Source: Lysobacterales bacterium (GTDB taxonomy: Bacteria; Pseudomonadota; Gammaproteobacteria; Xanthomonadales; Ahniellaceae). From it: a DNA stretch of 64,000 bases. The stretch covers positions 325,392-389,391 of the forward strand of contig JADKHK010000005.1 of the NCBI GenBank assembly GCA_016721845.1, in the 5' to 3' direction. Positions 24,504 through 33,895 of the stretch are shown here, piece after piece. Both the position numbers and the translations under genes were made by a program. A model generated the notes under the pieces. It made no database searches. It saw only the letters and a program-made list of their open reading frames with translations, and had not been told where the DNA came from. Each line of letters opens with the position of its first letter. Within the stretch, counting starts at the first letter, position 1.

Positions 24504-26774
24504 ATGATGCGTCGAACCCTGCTGGCCACCGCGATCGCGGGTGCGCTGATGATGAATGTCCACGCCCAACAGGCCCCAGCCGATGTCGCCACGAGCATTC
24601 CGCTGAGCTATGTCGGTACCAATGTGAGTGCCGGCGTCAGCGTTTCCGATGAGGGTGACTTCGGCGGCGAAGTGCGCGCGTTCTGGGGGATCAAGCCGAA
24701 GTCGTTGTGGTTCGGCGAAGCCTGGGGCCAGAACTACGGCGCCGCCGGCTTGAAGCTCGGCCGCCACTGGATTTTCGGCTCGGGTTCGCGCGAGCAGGAA
24801 GCCGAACATCCGGGTTCGGTCACGGTGGCCAAGGTCTTCGTCGCGGTGGATCGAAATCGTTTCGACGACGAGAAAGCCACGCTCGGCGTCGGCATGGAGC
24901 GCGAGCGCTGGTTCGGCAGTGCGTCGGTCAGCACGGCCCTCAGCGATGAACGTCTGGTCGGCAGCGACCTCGGCGTGCAGAACACGGTCCTGACCGGAAC
25001 CGACAATGGCCGTCCGTATCAGCAGACTCGGACCATCGAGACCCTGGTCGAGACGTTCGAGCACCCCTATCAGACCGGCGTCGGCCTGCGCTTCGGTCGC
25101 TTCTTCGACGCGCAGTCGTTCCGTCTGCAAGGCGGGCTCGACTACGAACGCGGCGACTTCGACAGCCGCCAGTACACCGCATCACTCGGCGCGCAGAAAT
25201 ACTTCAGCGGCACCGGCCACAGCCTCGGCCTCGACATCGAGGCGCTGGACAAGGACGGCCTGTTCGAGGTCGACCGCAGCGATACGCGTGCCTGGCTGAC
25301 CTGGCGCTATGAATTCGGCGGTGACTCCTTCCGTCCGCGCCAGCGCATCGACAGCGTCGAGCACAAGCGCGAAGTGACGCGCGAGGTACCGTCCGAGCCG
25401 GTGGTGGTGCGCAATGAGATCCAGATGAATGCCGATGCCTTCTTCGGCCTCGATTCCGCCGTGCTGACCGAGACCGGCATCCAGGCGTTGCAGACCGTGG
25501 TCGACGCCATTCGCGGGGGCAAGCGTGTCAGTCGCGTGAGCGTCGTCGGGCACACCTGCGACCTCGGGCCGGACGCTTACAACCAGGCGTTGTCGGAACG
25601 CCGCGCCAGCGCGGTACGCGACTGGTTCGGGGCGCAGGGCATCGATGCCGCCGAGTTCGATGTCAGCGGCAAGGGTGAAGCCGATCCGAAGTATCCGAAC
25701 ACCCGCGATGAGCGATCGAAGAATCGCCGCGTCGATGTCAGCTTCCTGACCGTCGAGGAAAAGACCGAAACGCCGGCGCCGACCACGAAGACCCAAACCG
25801 TCATCGAATGGGTGAAGACGCCGGTGGATCTGCCGAGCGCCTGGATCGACCGCGCCTTGCGCAATCCGGCCCAGCACAAGCGTACGGTCGATGTGTACCG
25901 CTACGACGAGACCACGGTCACCGAAACGCTGGGGGCACGCGTGTATCTGAACCGCCAGCCGATTGCGGTCAACGATGCTGCGACAGTGCTGCGCGGCAAT
26001 GCCGTGAACATCAGCGTCCTCGCGAACGACAACGACCCGGACGGCAATCCGCTGGCGGTGACGGCCGTCACCCAGGCGACGCATGGCACGGTCAGCTTCA
26101 CCGCGAGTGGCGTGACCTACACGCCCGCGGCGGGTTATGTCGGTGTCGATGGCTTCACCTACACGATCAGTGATGGTGCCGGCGGCAATGCAACTGCCTC
26201 GGTGAGCATCGCGGTCACCGATCGCGCGCCGGTCGCGAATGCGGACACGGCGACGACGCGCATCGATACGCCGGTCACGATCAACGTGCTGGCCAACGAC
26301 AGCGATCCCGATGGCGACGCCCTCGCGGTCTCCGCCGTCGGCACGCCTTCGCACGGCACTGCGTCGATCAGCGGTGGTGCCGTGGCCTACACGCCCGCCG
26401 CGGGTTTCGTCGGCAGCGACAGCTTCAGCTATACGCTGACCGATGCCAACGGATCGACCGCGACCGGTACGGTGACGGTCACGGTGGAAGCCGGCAATCG
26501 TGCCCCGGTCGCCGTGGACGACTACGCCGAAACGATCAATCTCGCCTGGGTGCTGGTCAATGCACTCGCCAACGACAGCGATCCGGATGGCGATGCGATC
26601 AACGTCGTCGCGTTCACTCAGCCGGCGAATGGCACGGCGGTCCAGGTTGCGCCCGGCCAGTTCCACTACAAGGCCAACGCCGCGTTCTGCGGTCTCGATA
26701 TCTTCACCTACACGATTCGCGACAGCGCCGGCCTGGAAGCCACCGCCACGGTGACGGTGAACGTGCTCGACTGA
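24504..26774 (+). CDS. OmpA-family outer membrane protein with three C-terminal Ig-like repeats
   Basis: A 756-residue envelope protein. The signal peptide ends after NVHA (residue 21). Residues 25-290 are beta-rich with alternating aromatic residues, consistent with an outer-membrane barrel. Residues 305-415 are an OmpA-C peptidoglycan-binding domain (FFGLDSAVLTETG; VVGHTCDLGPDAYNQALSERRASAVRDWF; GKGEADP; RSKNRRVDV). After a linker come three tandem Ig-like/cadherin-like repeats of about 88 residues (485-755), each with N-D-x-D-P-D-G and Y-x-P-A-x-G-F-x-G-x-D-x-F-x-Y-T-I. OmpA domains normally end a protein, so the extra repeats are unusual and would have to lie in the periplasm, or the topology differs. 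The promoter was not identified. Confidence 0.85.
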   Translation: MMRRTLLATAIAGALMMNVHAQQAPADVATSIPLSYVGTNVSAGVSVSDEGDFGGEVRAFWGIKPKSLWFGEAWGQNYGAAGLKLGRHWIFGSGSREQEAEHPGSVTVAKVFVAVDRNRFDDEKATLGVGMERERWFGSASVSTALSDERLVGSDLGVQNTVLTGTDNGRPYQQTRTIETLVETFEHPYQTGVGLRFGRFFDAQSFRLQGGLDYERGDFDSRQYTASLGAQKYFSGTGHSLGLDIEALDKDGLFEVDRSDTRAWLTWRYEFGGDSFRPRQRIDSVEHKREVTREVPSEPVVVRNEIQMNADAFFGLDSAVLTETGIQALQTVVDAIRGGKRVSRVSVVGHTCDLGPDAYNQALSERRASAVRDWFGAQGIDAAEFDVSGKGEADPKYPNTRDERSKNRRVDVSFLTVEEKTETPAPTTKTQTVIEWVKTPVDLPSAWIDRALRNPAQHKRTVDVYRYDETTVTETLGARVYLNRQPIAVNDAATVLRGNAVNISVLANDNDPDGNPLAVTAVTQATHGTVSFTASGVTYTPAAGYVGVDGFTYTISDGAGGNATASVSIAVTDRAPVANADTATTRIDTPVTINVLANDSDPDGDALAVSAVGTPSHGTASISGGAVAYTPAAGFVGSDSFSYTLTDANGSTATGTVTVTVEAGNRAPVAVDDYAETINLAWVLVNALANDSDPDGDAINVVAFTQPANGTAVQVAPGQFHYKANAAFCGLDIFTYTIRDSAGLEATATVTVNVLD

Positions 26775-26804
26775 AATCGGCGGCACATTCCAGCGACGAG
26801 GCAA

Positions 26805-26836
26805 CAAAAAAAGGGCGGTCCGCGAGGACCGCCCTT
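26805..26836 (-). terminator. Rho-independent terminator of the M36 protease gene
   Basis: An 11-bp perfect stem (AAGGGCGGTCC 26811-26821 with GGACCGCCCTT 26826-26836, loop GCGA) is followed on the minus strand by a T-run (26812-26806). This is the best-formed terminator in the window and serves the minus-strand gene; the OmpA-family gene meets the same stem from the other side. Confidence 0.85.
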
Positions 26837-26860
26837 CTGCATTACCGTTGACCGGTCGAC

Positions 26861-29800
26861 TTATTCGAAGCTGTTCTCGAACACGCCGTCGGGCAGGGCC
26901 GCAGCGGTCGAACCGGAGATGCACCAGCGCGTGAGCGTGCCGAGATCGGCACCCGCGTTGTCGCTGACGGTGAGCCGCCAGGTGCCTGCTCGCAGCTGGC
27001 CATCGAAGGCCGACAGCGGGTTGCTCGGCGTGAAGGTGCCGCTGATCGTCGGTGCCGAACCGGCACACTGCGTTTCCACCGCACCACCCGCCGCTTCGTC
27101 ATCCAGGGTGGTGTTGATGTCGTTGCCGCTGCAGCCATTGGTCGACGCGGGCACGCCCGGACGATCGACGATGGTCACCGTGGTGCCGCTGGTCACGTTG
27201 GTCAACTTGTAGATCAGGTCGCCGACCCAGGTGTGGGTCGACTCGATCTTGACGTTGAGGTCGGTGATCGTGGTGCCGCTGGCGATCACCAGATCCGAGG
27301 TCACGCCCGCCGGGATGTTGTCCGGAATCGCCAGGTTCGGAGTCGCGCAGAAGAACGCCTCGGTCGTGAACGAGAACGTCGGCGAATTGCTGCCGGCGCC
27401 ACAGGGATTGGTCGAGCGGACGCGCCAGAAGTACTGGGTCGCGCCGGTCAGCGGCGTCGCGACGGCGTGGCTGGTGCCGGAGACGGACTGGGTGTAGACG
27501 ATGCCGGTGAAGGCGTTGTCGGTCGCGATTTCCAGCACGTAACTGCCGGCCTGGGTGGACGCGCTCCAGGTCAGGGTCGGCGATACCGAGACGTCGAGTG
27601 CGGCATTGGCCGGTGCAGTCAGTGCCGGGGTCGACGGTGCCGAGCTGTACACGCTGAGGGACAAGGGCAAGTCGATATTCTGCGTGCCATTGTTGCCGTT
27701 GACATTCATCGCGTAGGTGCCGGCCGTGACCGTCGTGGTGTTGCCGATCGTCAGCGACGCCGCCCCTGCTGCGGGCGCGGGATTCGGTGTGAATGTCGCG
27801 GTCGATGGCGCCGGATTTCCGGTCAGGCTCAGCGTCGCCGTCGCGGGCGCTGTCCAGGCTTCGCCGATGGTGAGCGGAAACACCGCATTGGTTCCGGCGC
27901 AGATTTCCTGGCTCGGCGACGACGCGCCGAGGAAGCTGCAACTGGTCGGGATGTTGAATCCGTTGGTCGGCGACGTGCTGTTCGCTCCTCCCGACACGGC
28001 ATTCGAACCCAGACCGAATTCGGCGAAGGCGCGCCAGATCGTGCAGGTGTCGGCGCCGTTGTAGGGCGCAGCATTGGCGGCAGCGATGATGCCGTCGCGG
28101 ATGTCGGTGAAGGCCGGGTTGCAGATCGCGTTCTTCAGGCCCTGGATCGAGTAGTACATCGCGCGGATGTTGCCCTTGTCTGCGGCAGTGGCGGTGTAGT
28201 TGTCGAGGTCGGCGTCATAGCCATGCTTGTCGATCAGTGCCCAGGTGACTTGCCAGTAGGCCTGCGCCCATTTCTCGCCGACACCGTGGGGGACCGCCGA
28301 GCCGCTGACATTGGCGTAGGTCCAGAGGTTTTCCTGCGGCTGCGGATTCACCGCCGGATCGCCGTCGTAATAGTCGGTGCGGATGCCGGTGCCGTTGGTC
28401 GCCTGATTCAGGGCGTAGGTGCCGATGCTGCGCGTGCGCGTGGTCGCATCGGGCTGTGTGTAATACAGCGACCAGAAGTCGGACAGACCTTCGCCCGCCT
28501 GTTGGCTGCCGGTGAGGCAGCTGACATTGCTGGGGCCGCCGACCAGGCGATTCGAGATGCCATGGCCGTATTCGTGGGCGATGATGCCGTTGTCGACATC
28601 GCCGTCGCGATCCGGGGTCGGTGCGGTCCACACGAACATCTGCATGGTCGGGCGTTGACCATCCGGCGGCGTGCCGAAGTTCGCATTGTTGGTGCCTTCG
28701 CCGTCCTGCGCTTCGGCCTGCACCGAGTCGTTGCCGGTACCGCCGCGACCGTAGTTGTTGACCTGGAAATTGCCGCCGGCTTCGTTGAAGCCGAACGGGT
28801 AGGCGATGTCGTGGATCATGTTGTTCATGTAGAACAGGTTCGCGACCGCGCCTGGGCGATAGGCGAGGGTGCCAGGGTCAGGTCCAGCGGGAAGGTGCAA
28901 TCAAGCGCGACCCCGCAGTCGGGCGAGCTGCCCGGATCCGGCGCGTCGTTGGCATCGGTATCGGTGTAGGCCTGGGCGTTGTTGCCGATGGTCAGCGTCG
29001 ATTCGGCACCGGCGGCACCATTGGTGTCATGCCAGCCGAACGGCGAGGCCAACGCGGATTCCGGACTGACCTGGGTAGTGCGACCATCTGCAGGCGGCAG
29101 CGGCGTCGTGTGGTTCGGACTCTCGCGCGGGACCTCGTAGACCTTGTACTGCGCGTCGGCAATCCAGCTGAACTTGGTCCAGACATTGCCGGTTTCGGCA
29201 TCGACGGTGAAGTCGGCGATGTCGCGGCCACCGCCACGCTCCCAGATCTGGAAGTTCCAGACCAGGCGCGCTTCACCGGCGCCAATCGGCAACAGCATCA
29301 GCTTCGCTTCGATCGGGCGCTTCGACAGGCTCTCGGCATTCATCACCGTCGTGCGCTGCACGCCTTCGTCGCGGCTGGTCAGCGTGATCGGGCCGACGGC
29401 ACGTTCGATGTGCGCCGCCGCCGCCGTCAGTGCCTGCTCGGCCGTCACCACCGGCTGCGTGCGGTTCACCGACTGCGCCAGGTTCGGCAGGAACAGGTTG
29501 TTGACCATCAGGATCCGGCCTTCATTGTCCACCGGCAATTGCAACTGGCCGTTGTAGACGGGCAAGCCCTGGTACATCTGGCGGAGATAGAGGTTGCGGA
29601 TCGGTGCCGCATTGCTCTGCACGTCGTCGGTGATTTCATAATCCGCGACATCGGCGGCGCTGAGGCCCAGCAGGTCGGCGTGACTCTGCAGGAACGACAG
29701 CGCCCGCAGCTTGTTGTCGCCGCCACTCGGGCCGGTCAGGGTGCCGACCGGGTTCGACAGGGTGCGCGTCGCGCCGGTCGCGGCATCGATTTCGTAGCGC

Positions 29801-30018
29801 AGTTCCGGCACCAAAGCGCGCAGTTGCTGCAGGGCGCTGGCCTGCTCGGCCATCGGCGCACGCGACGCCGGCAGCGTCAGCGTGGTGCGGGCATCGAAGT
29901 GGCGACCGGAGTTGCCATCGTCCTTGCCGCTGGCGGCGAGCACGGGCAGGGTCAAGGCCGTGGTGATCAGGCAGGACAGCAGCGAGCGCTTCAACGAAGC
30001 GTGAACGATCGACGACAT
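26861..30018 (-). pseudogene. M36 (fungalysin-type) secreted metalloprotease, split by a one-base frameshift
   Basis: Two frames together make one protease of about 1,050 residues. Frame one starts at 30018 with a signal peptide (cut near LPVLAA) and a fungalysin/thermolysin-type propeptide, and reads up to FPLDLTLAP near 28870 before going out of frame and stopping at 28825. Frame two continues from AYRPGAVANLFYMNN near 28865 to 26861. It has the zinc motif HEYGH (28576-28562), the distal glutamate segment (GEGLSDFWSLYY), an Fn3-like domain (APANAALDVSVSPTLTW), a proprotein-convertase P domain (TPNLAIPDNIPAGV; HTWVGDL; GTWRLTVSDNAGADLG) and the tail VFENSFE. The join fits a single missing base in CCCTCGCC (28858-28872). 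Everything else looks intact, so it is either a very recent mutation or a sequencing error. A terminator follows. Confidence 0.88.
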
Positions 30019-30134
30019 GGATTTCCCCCAAGGATGGATGCGGCGCGGTTAAACCCCGACTATCGCCAAACCGTGCCTGAAAGAAAAGAATAACTTTTGC
30101 AAATTGATGGGGGCCGACAGTTTCGCCTGCGTCG

Positions 30135-31142
30135 TCAGCGATCCTGGCCGAGTCGGCCGACGCGCTGCCACCAGTCCTGCAGGCGCACCATGCCCTCGGT
30201 CAGGCTGACCTTGGGCTGGTAGCCGAGGTCGCGCTTGGCTGCCGCGATATTGAACCAGTGCGCGGTCGACAGCTGCTCGGCAAGGAAGGTCGTCATGGGC
30301 GGCTCATCCTGCCGCCCGGCAACCCGGTAAACAGTCTCGAACACCTTGCCGGCCAGCTTCGCGATCGTGGGCGAGATGCGTTTGGTCACCGCCGGCTGGC
30401 CACAGCTGCGCAGCAGGCGGTTCACCATCTCGTCGAGCGCGATCGGCTGGTCCTGCGAAATGAAATACGGCTTGCCGGCGCAGGCGGCGCCGGGCGCGAC
30501 GCGATCCAGCGCATCGAGGTGCGCCTGCGCAGCGTTGTCGATGTAGATCGTGTCGATCTTTTTCGGCGGACCGATGAAGCGCAGTTGCCCGGATTTGGCC
30601 CGTGCGAGAAGGCGCGGCAGCAAGTGGTTGTCGCCGGGACCCCAGATCAGATGGGGACGCAACGCGACGGTCGCGAGCTTGGCCGAGTTCGCGGCCAGCA
30701 CGCGCTGTTCCGCCACCGCCTTGGTCGCCGGATAGTGCGACTTGAAATGCGACGGATACGGCAAGCGCTCGTCGCCGCCCTCGATGTCGTGACCGGCGTG
30801 CACGACGCTGGGTGTCGAGGTGTGGACCAACTTGCCGATGCCATTCAGTTCGCAGGCACCGAGCACGGCCACGGTGCCGCCGATGTTGGTGCGGCTGTAG
30901 TCGTCGAGATTGCCCCAGATGCCGGCCAGGGCGGCCGTATGGATGATGGCGTCGCAGCCCTGGCTGGCGGCCAGCACGCTTTCGAACATCGATACGTCGC
31001 CCTGCACCTGCTGCACACCGAGCGCGTCGAGGGCGGCGTAGTGCGAACGGGTCAGGCTCACGACGTCGTCGCCGCGCGCCTTGAGCAGCCGGCAGATCGC
31101 TCCGCCGAGGAATCCACCGCCGCCGGTGACAAGTACTTTCAT
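30135..31142 (-). CDS. oleD: OleD, NADPH-dependent 2-alkyl-3-oxoalkanoate reductase
   Basis: Third protein of the long-chain olefin pathway: reduces the beta-keto acid made by OleA to the beta-hydroxy acid. The 335-residue protein is an extended SDR of the 3-beta-hydroxysteroid dehydrogenase type: VTGGGGFLGGAICRLL cofactor loop, HTAALAGIWG, catalytic YPATK, RPHLIWGPGDNHLLPRLL and the IDTIYIDNAAQAHLDAL segment. Characteristic OleD features are its place behind oleC (16 bases) and the KSHYPATKAVAEQRVL region. It is the last gene of an oleB-oleC-oleD operon. No oleA is in this window. OleD may work in the membrane-associated OleBCD assembly. Confidence 0.88.
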   Translation of the reverse strand: MKVLVTGGGGFLGGAICRLLKARGDDVVSLTRSHYAALDALGVQQVQGDVSMFESVLAASQGCDAIIHTAALAGIWGNLDDYSRTNIGGTVAVLGACELNGIGKLVHTSTPSVVHAGHDIEGGDERLPYPSHFKSHYPATKAVAEQRVLAANSAKLATVALRPHLIWGPGDNHLLPRLLARAKSGQLRFIGPPKKIDTIYIDNAAQAHLDALDRVAPGAACAGKPYFISQDQPIALDEMVNRLLRSCGQPAVTKRISPTIAKLAGKVFETVYRVAGRQDEPPMTTFLAEQLSTAHWFNIAAAKRDLGYQPKVSLTEGMVRLQDWWQRVGRLGQDR

Positions 31143-31158
31143 GTGCGACTCCGATGGG

Positions 31159-32850
31159 TCAGGTCAGGCCGAGATCGGCCTTGTCGGCGCGTTTGCTGGC
31201 CCATCGCGCGAGCGCGATGCGGTCGATCTTGGCGTTGTGGCGGATATCCACCGGAAAGCCGGGATGACGCCAGAAGTGGCGGATGACATTGGTCACGTCA
31301 TTGCGCAGCGCGAAGTCGCGCAATTCGAAACGGACGCGCTTCCAGTCGGCTTTGCTGAGTTCGCCGGTGAGTTCGACGCAGATGCCCGGTACCGCCTTGC
31401 CGTTGACGTGCACCCCGACCAGGGCAGTGCGCCGCACCTTGGGATGCGCGTTGAACACGCCTTCGACGATTTCCGGATAAAACACGCCGTTCCCGGTCTC
31501 GACGCGGTGGGCCTTGCGGCCGCCGTACCACAGTCGACCTTGCGCATCGAAATAACCGACATCGCCCATGCGATGCCAGGTCCGGCCGTCGTGTTCGATC
31601 TTGGCCAGTCGGGTGGCCGAGGCGCGCGCGAAATAGGCCTCGGTGGTGCTCGGGCCGCAGACGACGATTTCGCCGATCGCGCCGGGCAAGACATCGGTGG
31701 CGCTGCTGAAATGCTCGATGGCCTCGTCGGTGACCTTGACCAGTCTGACCTGGTTGGCCGGCAGGGGCTTGCCGACGCAAATGCCCTCGCCGCGATGGGT
31801 GCGCTCGGCCAGGGCCAGGATTTCGCGACCCTCGATCGCGCAGACCGGCAGGCTCTCGGTGGCGCCGTACGGCGTGAAGATCTCGGCATCGTCCGGCAGC
31901 ATCGAACGCAACCGTTGCACGGTCTTGGGCGTGACCGGTGCGCCGGCGGAGATCACCCGCTTCACCGTGGTCAGACGCTTGCCGGTCGTGGCGCCGTAAT
32001 TCGCGAGCACATCGACCAAGGCGGGCGAGCCGAACAAGGTGGTCACGCCGTATTTTTCGATGGTGTGAATCAACTTCACCGGATCGACGCTGCCCGGCTT
32101 GGTCGGGTCCATGTCCGGAATGACGCTGGTCATGCCGAGCGCCGGATCGAACAGGGCGAACGGCGGGAAGGTCGGCAGGTCGATCTCGCCGGGCTGAATG
32201 CGGAACGCGGCCCGGATCGCGATGATCTGTGCGAGGAAATGCCGGTGCTGGTACTCGACGCCCTTGGGTACGCCGGTGGCGCCACTGGTGAACAGGATGG
32301 CGGCCAGCCGGTCGGGCGCCATGGCGGCCGGTGGCACCGGGCCGTGCTTGTCGCCGAGTGCGCGGATCTGCGCATACAGCGCGCCGCCCCAGAACAGCCG
32401 CGAACCGCCCACCGTCACCCGATGGGTGATGCTGCCGCGACCCCAGCCGAGCAGTACGCGTCCGACATGTGCCATCGGCACCCCGATGAACGCCTGCGGG
32501 CGGGCTTCGTCCAGGCACTGCTTCAATGCCCGGCGGTCGATGCCGGGATCGATCAGGACCGGCACGGCACCGGCACGGAACAGCGCGAACATCAGCACGA
32601 ACAGTTCGATGCTCGGGCGCACCATCAGCGCCGTTCGCACGCCGGGCCCGATGCCGTAGGCAATCAGGCCCGATGCGAGCAGGCCGACTTCGCGTTCGAG
32701 TTCGGCATAGGTCAGCGTCTTGTAGATCGCCACACCGACGGCATCGCGTCCGGCCGGACAATGGATCGCCGCCCGCTCCGGTTGGCGCGAGGCCATGAAG
32801 CTGAGGCTGGCAGCGATATTGCCGGTGGAGGCGGAAGCGTTGCCGGTCAT
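31159..32850 (-). CDS. oleC: OleC, beta-lactone synthetase (AMP-dependent)
   Basis: Activates the beta-hydroxy acid from OleD with ATP and closes it to a cis-beta-lactone. The 563-residue protein belongs to the acyl-adenylate family: phosphate loop ILFTSGATGVPKG, VSAGAPVTP, adenine motif FTPYGATESLP, MGDVGYFDAQGRLWYGGRK (acyl-adenylate hinge) and a C-terminal domain ending GFPVDIRHNAKIDRIAL with the catalytic-type lysine. I start at 32850 because that ATG lies one base after the oleB stop and gives the normal length; the frame extends 24 codons into oleB without support. Fits the OleBCD order known from Xanthomonas and Stenotrophomonas. Confidence 0.9.
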   Translation of the reverse strand: MTGNASASTGNIAASLSFMASRQPERAAIHCPAGRDAVGVAIYKTLTYAELEREVGLLASGLIAYGIGPGVRTALMVRPSIELFVLMFALFRAGAVPVLIDPGIDRRALKQCLDEARPQAFIGVPMAHVGRVLLGWGRGSITHRVTVGGSRLFWGGALYAQIRALGDKHGPVPPAAMAPDRLAAILFTSGATGVPKGVEYQHRHFLAQIIAIRAAFRIQPGEIDLPTFPPFALFDPALGMTSVIPDMDPTKPGSVDPVKLIHTIEKYGVTTLFGSPALVDVLANYGATTGKRLTTVKRVISAGAPVTPKTVQRLRSMLPDDAEIFTPYGATESLPVCAIEGREILALAERTHRGEGICVGKPLPANQVRLVKVTDEAIEHFSSATDVLPGAIGEIVVCGPSTTEAYFARASATRLAKIEHDGRTWHRMGDVGYFDAQGRLWYGGRKAHRVETGNGVFYPEIVEGVFNAHPKVRRTALVGVHVNGKAVPGICVELTGELSKADWKRVRFELRDFALRNDVTNVIRHFWRHPGFPVDIRHNAKIDRIALARWASKRADKADLGLT

Positions 32851-32851
32851 G

Positions 32852-33853
32852 TCAGGCGGCCCGCTCCAGCGCCGTGCGATCGAGGAACTGCCGAACGCTC
32901 GGCACGATGCGCTCGTGGGCATCTTCCAGCACGTAGTGGCCGGCGTCTTCGTACACGTTCACCTCGGCCTCCGGCAGTTGCCGCTGCCACTCCGCGAGGA
33001 AGGCATCGTCGAACACGAAATCGTGGCGACCCCAGTGGATCTGCGCGGGCAAGCCCGAAAACTGCGACAAGGCCGCGCCGGTTCGAGCCACCAGGGCGAA
33101 GCCTGGATCATCCGGCGTCAACGGAATGTCCTGCACGAAGCGCAAGGTGCTGATGCGATGCGCGGGCGTGTCGTAGGGCGAGAGCAGGGCGGCGCGCGTG
33201 GCGGGATCAAGGCGTCGCTTCACACCCCAGGTCGCGGCACCGGCGGCAAAGGCATTGCAGCGCGTGATCAGCCAGGCGCCGAGCGCCGAGTCGCGGCCGA
33301 GCCTGAGCGTCCACGGCAGCGACATCTTCTTCGGATTCGGAAATGCACCGGTATTCAGGATCACCAGGCGCGCAATCCGTTCCGGATGCCGGCAGGCGTA
33401 AGCGAAACCGATCATGCCGCCCCAGTCGTGCACGACCAGGGTATGCCCGGTGGTCGGCAGGCCGCGTTCGTCGATCAGGAACTGCATCAATCGGTCGAGG
33501 TCGTCGACGCGGCGTTCCAGTCGATACGGGTAACGATCGTCGCCGGGCTTGTCGGAGTAGCCCATGCCGATGTGATCGGGCACGATGCAGCGATAACCGT
33601 CGCGCAGGCCGGAGACGAGGCGACGGTAGTAATAGCTCCACGACGGATTGCCATGCAGCATCAGCACCGGGGCGCCGCGGCCCTCGTCGAGGTAGTGCTG
33701 GCGCAGTTGGTCCGGATGCGAAAAAAACTGCGAGGCAAACGGGTAGTCGGGCAGGGCCAAGGGGCGGGCATCCGTCGGATCGGAAGCCGATTCTACGCAA
33801 ACCAGCGCGACACCAAAGCCTTGACGTCTCGGTCGATCTCGTAGTCCGTTCAC
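32852..33853 (-). CDS. oleB: OleB, beta-lactone decarboxylase (haloalkane-dehalogenase-like alpha/beta hydrolase)
   Basis: Last step of olefin synthesis: decarboxylates the beta-lactone to the cis-alkene. The alpha/beta hydrolase has LMLHGNPSWSYYYR (oxyanion segment), IVPDHIGMGYSDKP and the aspartate nucleophile D143 (VVHDWGGMIGF), as in haloalkane dehalogenases, plus a late H in AGHYVLEDAHE. The start is uncertain. The longest frame begins with GTG at 33853 but no ribosome site is visible. Family members begin shortly before the YPFASQFF segment, which would fit the TTG at 33760, and a TAGAAT at about 33790 (minus strand) could be a -10 for that shorter form. The oleB and minC genes diverge with 42 bases between the outermost starts. 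Confidence 0.88.
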   Translation of the reverse strand: MNGLRDRPRRQGFGVALVCVESASDPTDARPLALPDYPFASQFFSHPDQLRQHYLDEGRGAPVLMLHGNPSWSYYYRRLVSGLRDGYRCIVPDHIGMGYSDKPGDDRYPYRLERRVDDLDRLMQFLIDERGLPTTGHTLVVHDWGGMIGFAYACRHPERIARLVILNTGAFPNPKKMSLPWTLRLGRDSALGAWLITRCNAFAAGAATWGVKRRLDPATRAALLSPYDTPAHRISTLRFVQDIPLTPDDPGFALVARTGAALSQFSGLPAQIHWGRHDFVFDDAFLAEWQRQLPEAEVNVYEDAGHYVLEDAHERIVPSVRQFLDRTALERAA

Positions 33854-33895
33854 GGGATCACGCTGCCGCCATGTTCAGGGGGCGCGTTTCCCGCT

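Noticed and set aside
28840..28880. Programmed -1 frameshift in the M36 protease
   Set aside because: No X-XXY-YYZ slippery heptamer and no strong downstream stem at the junction; a missing base explains the break more simply.
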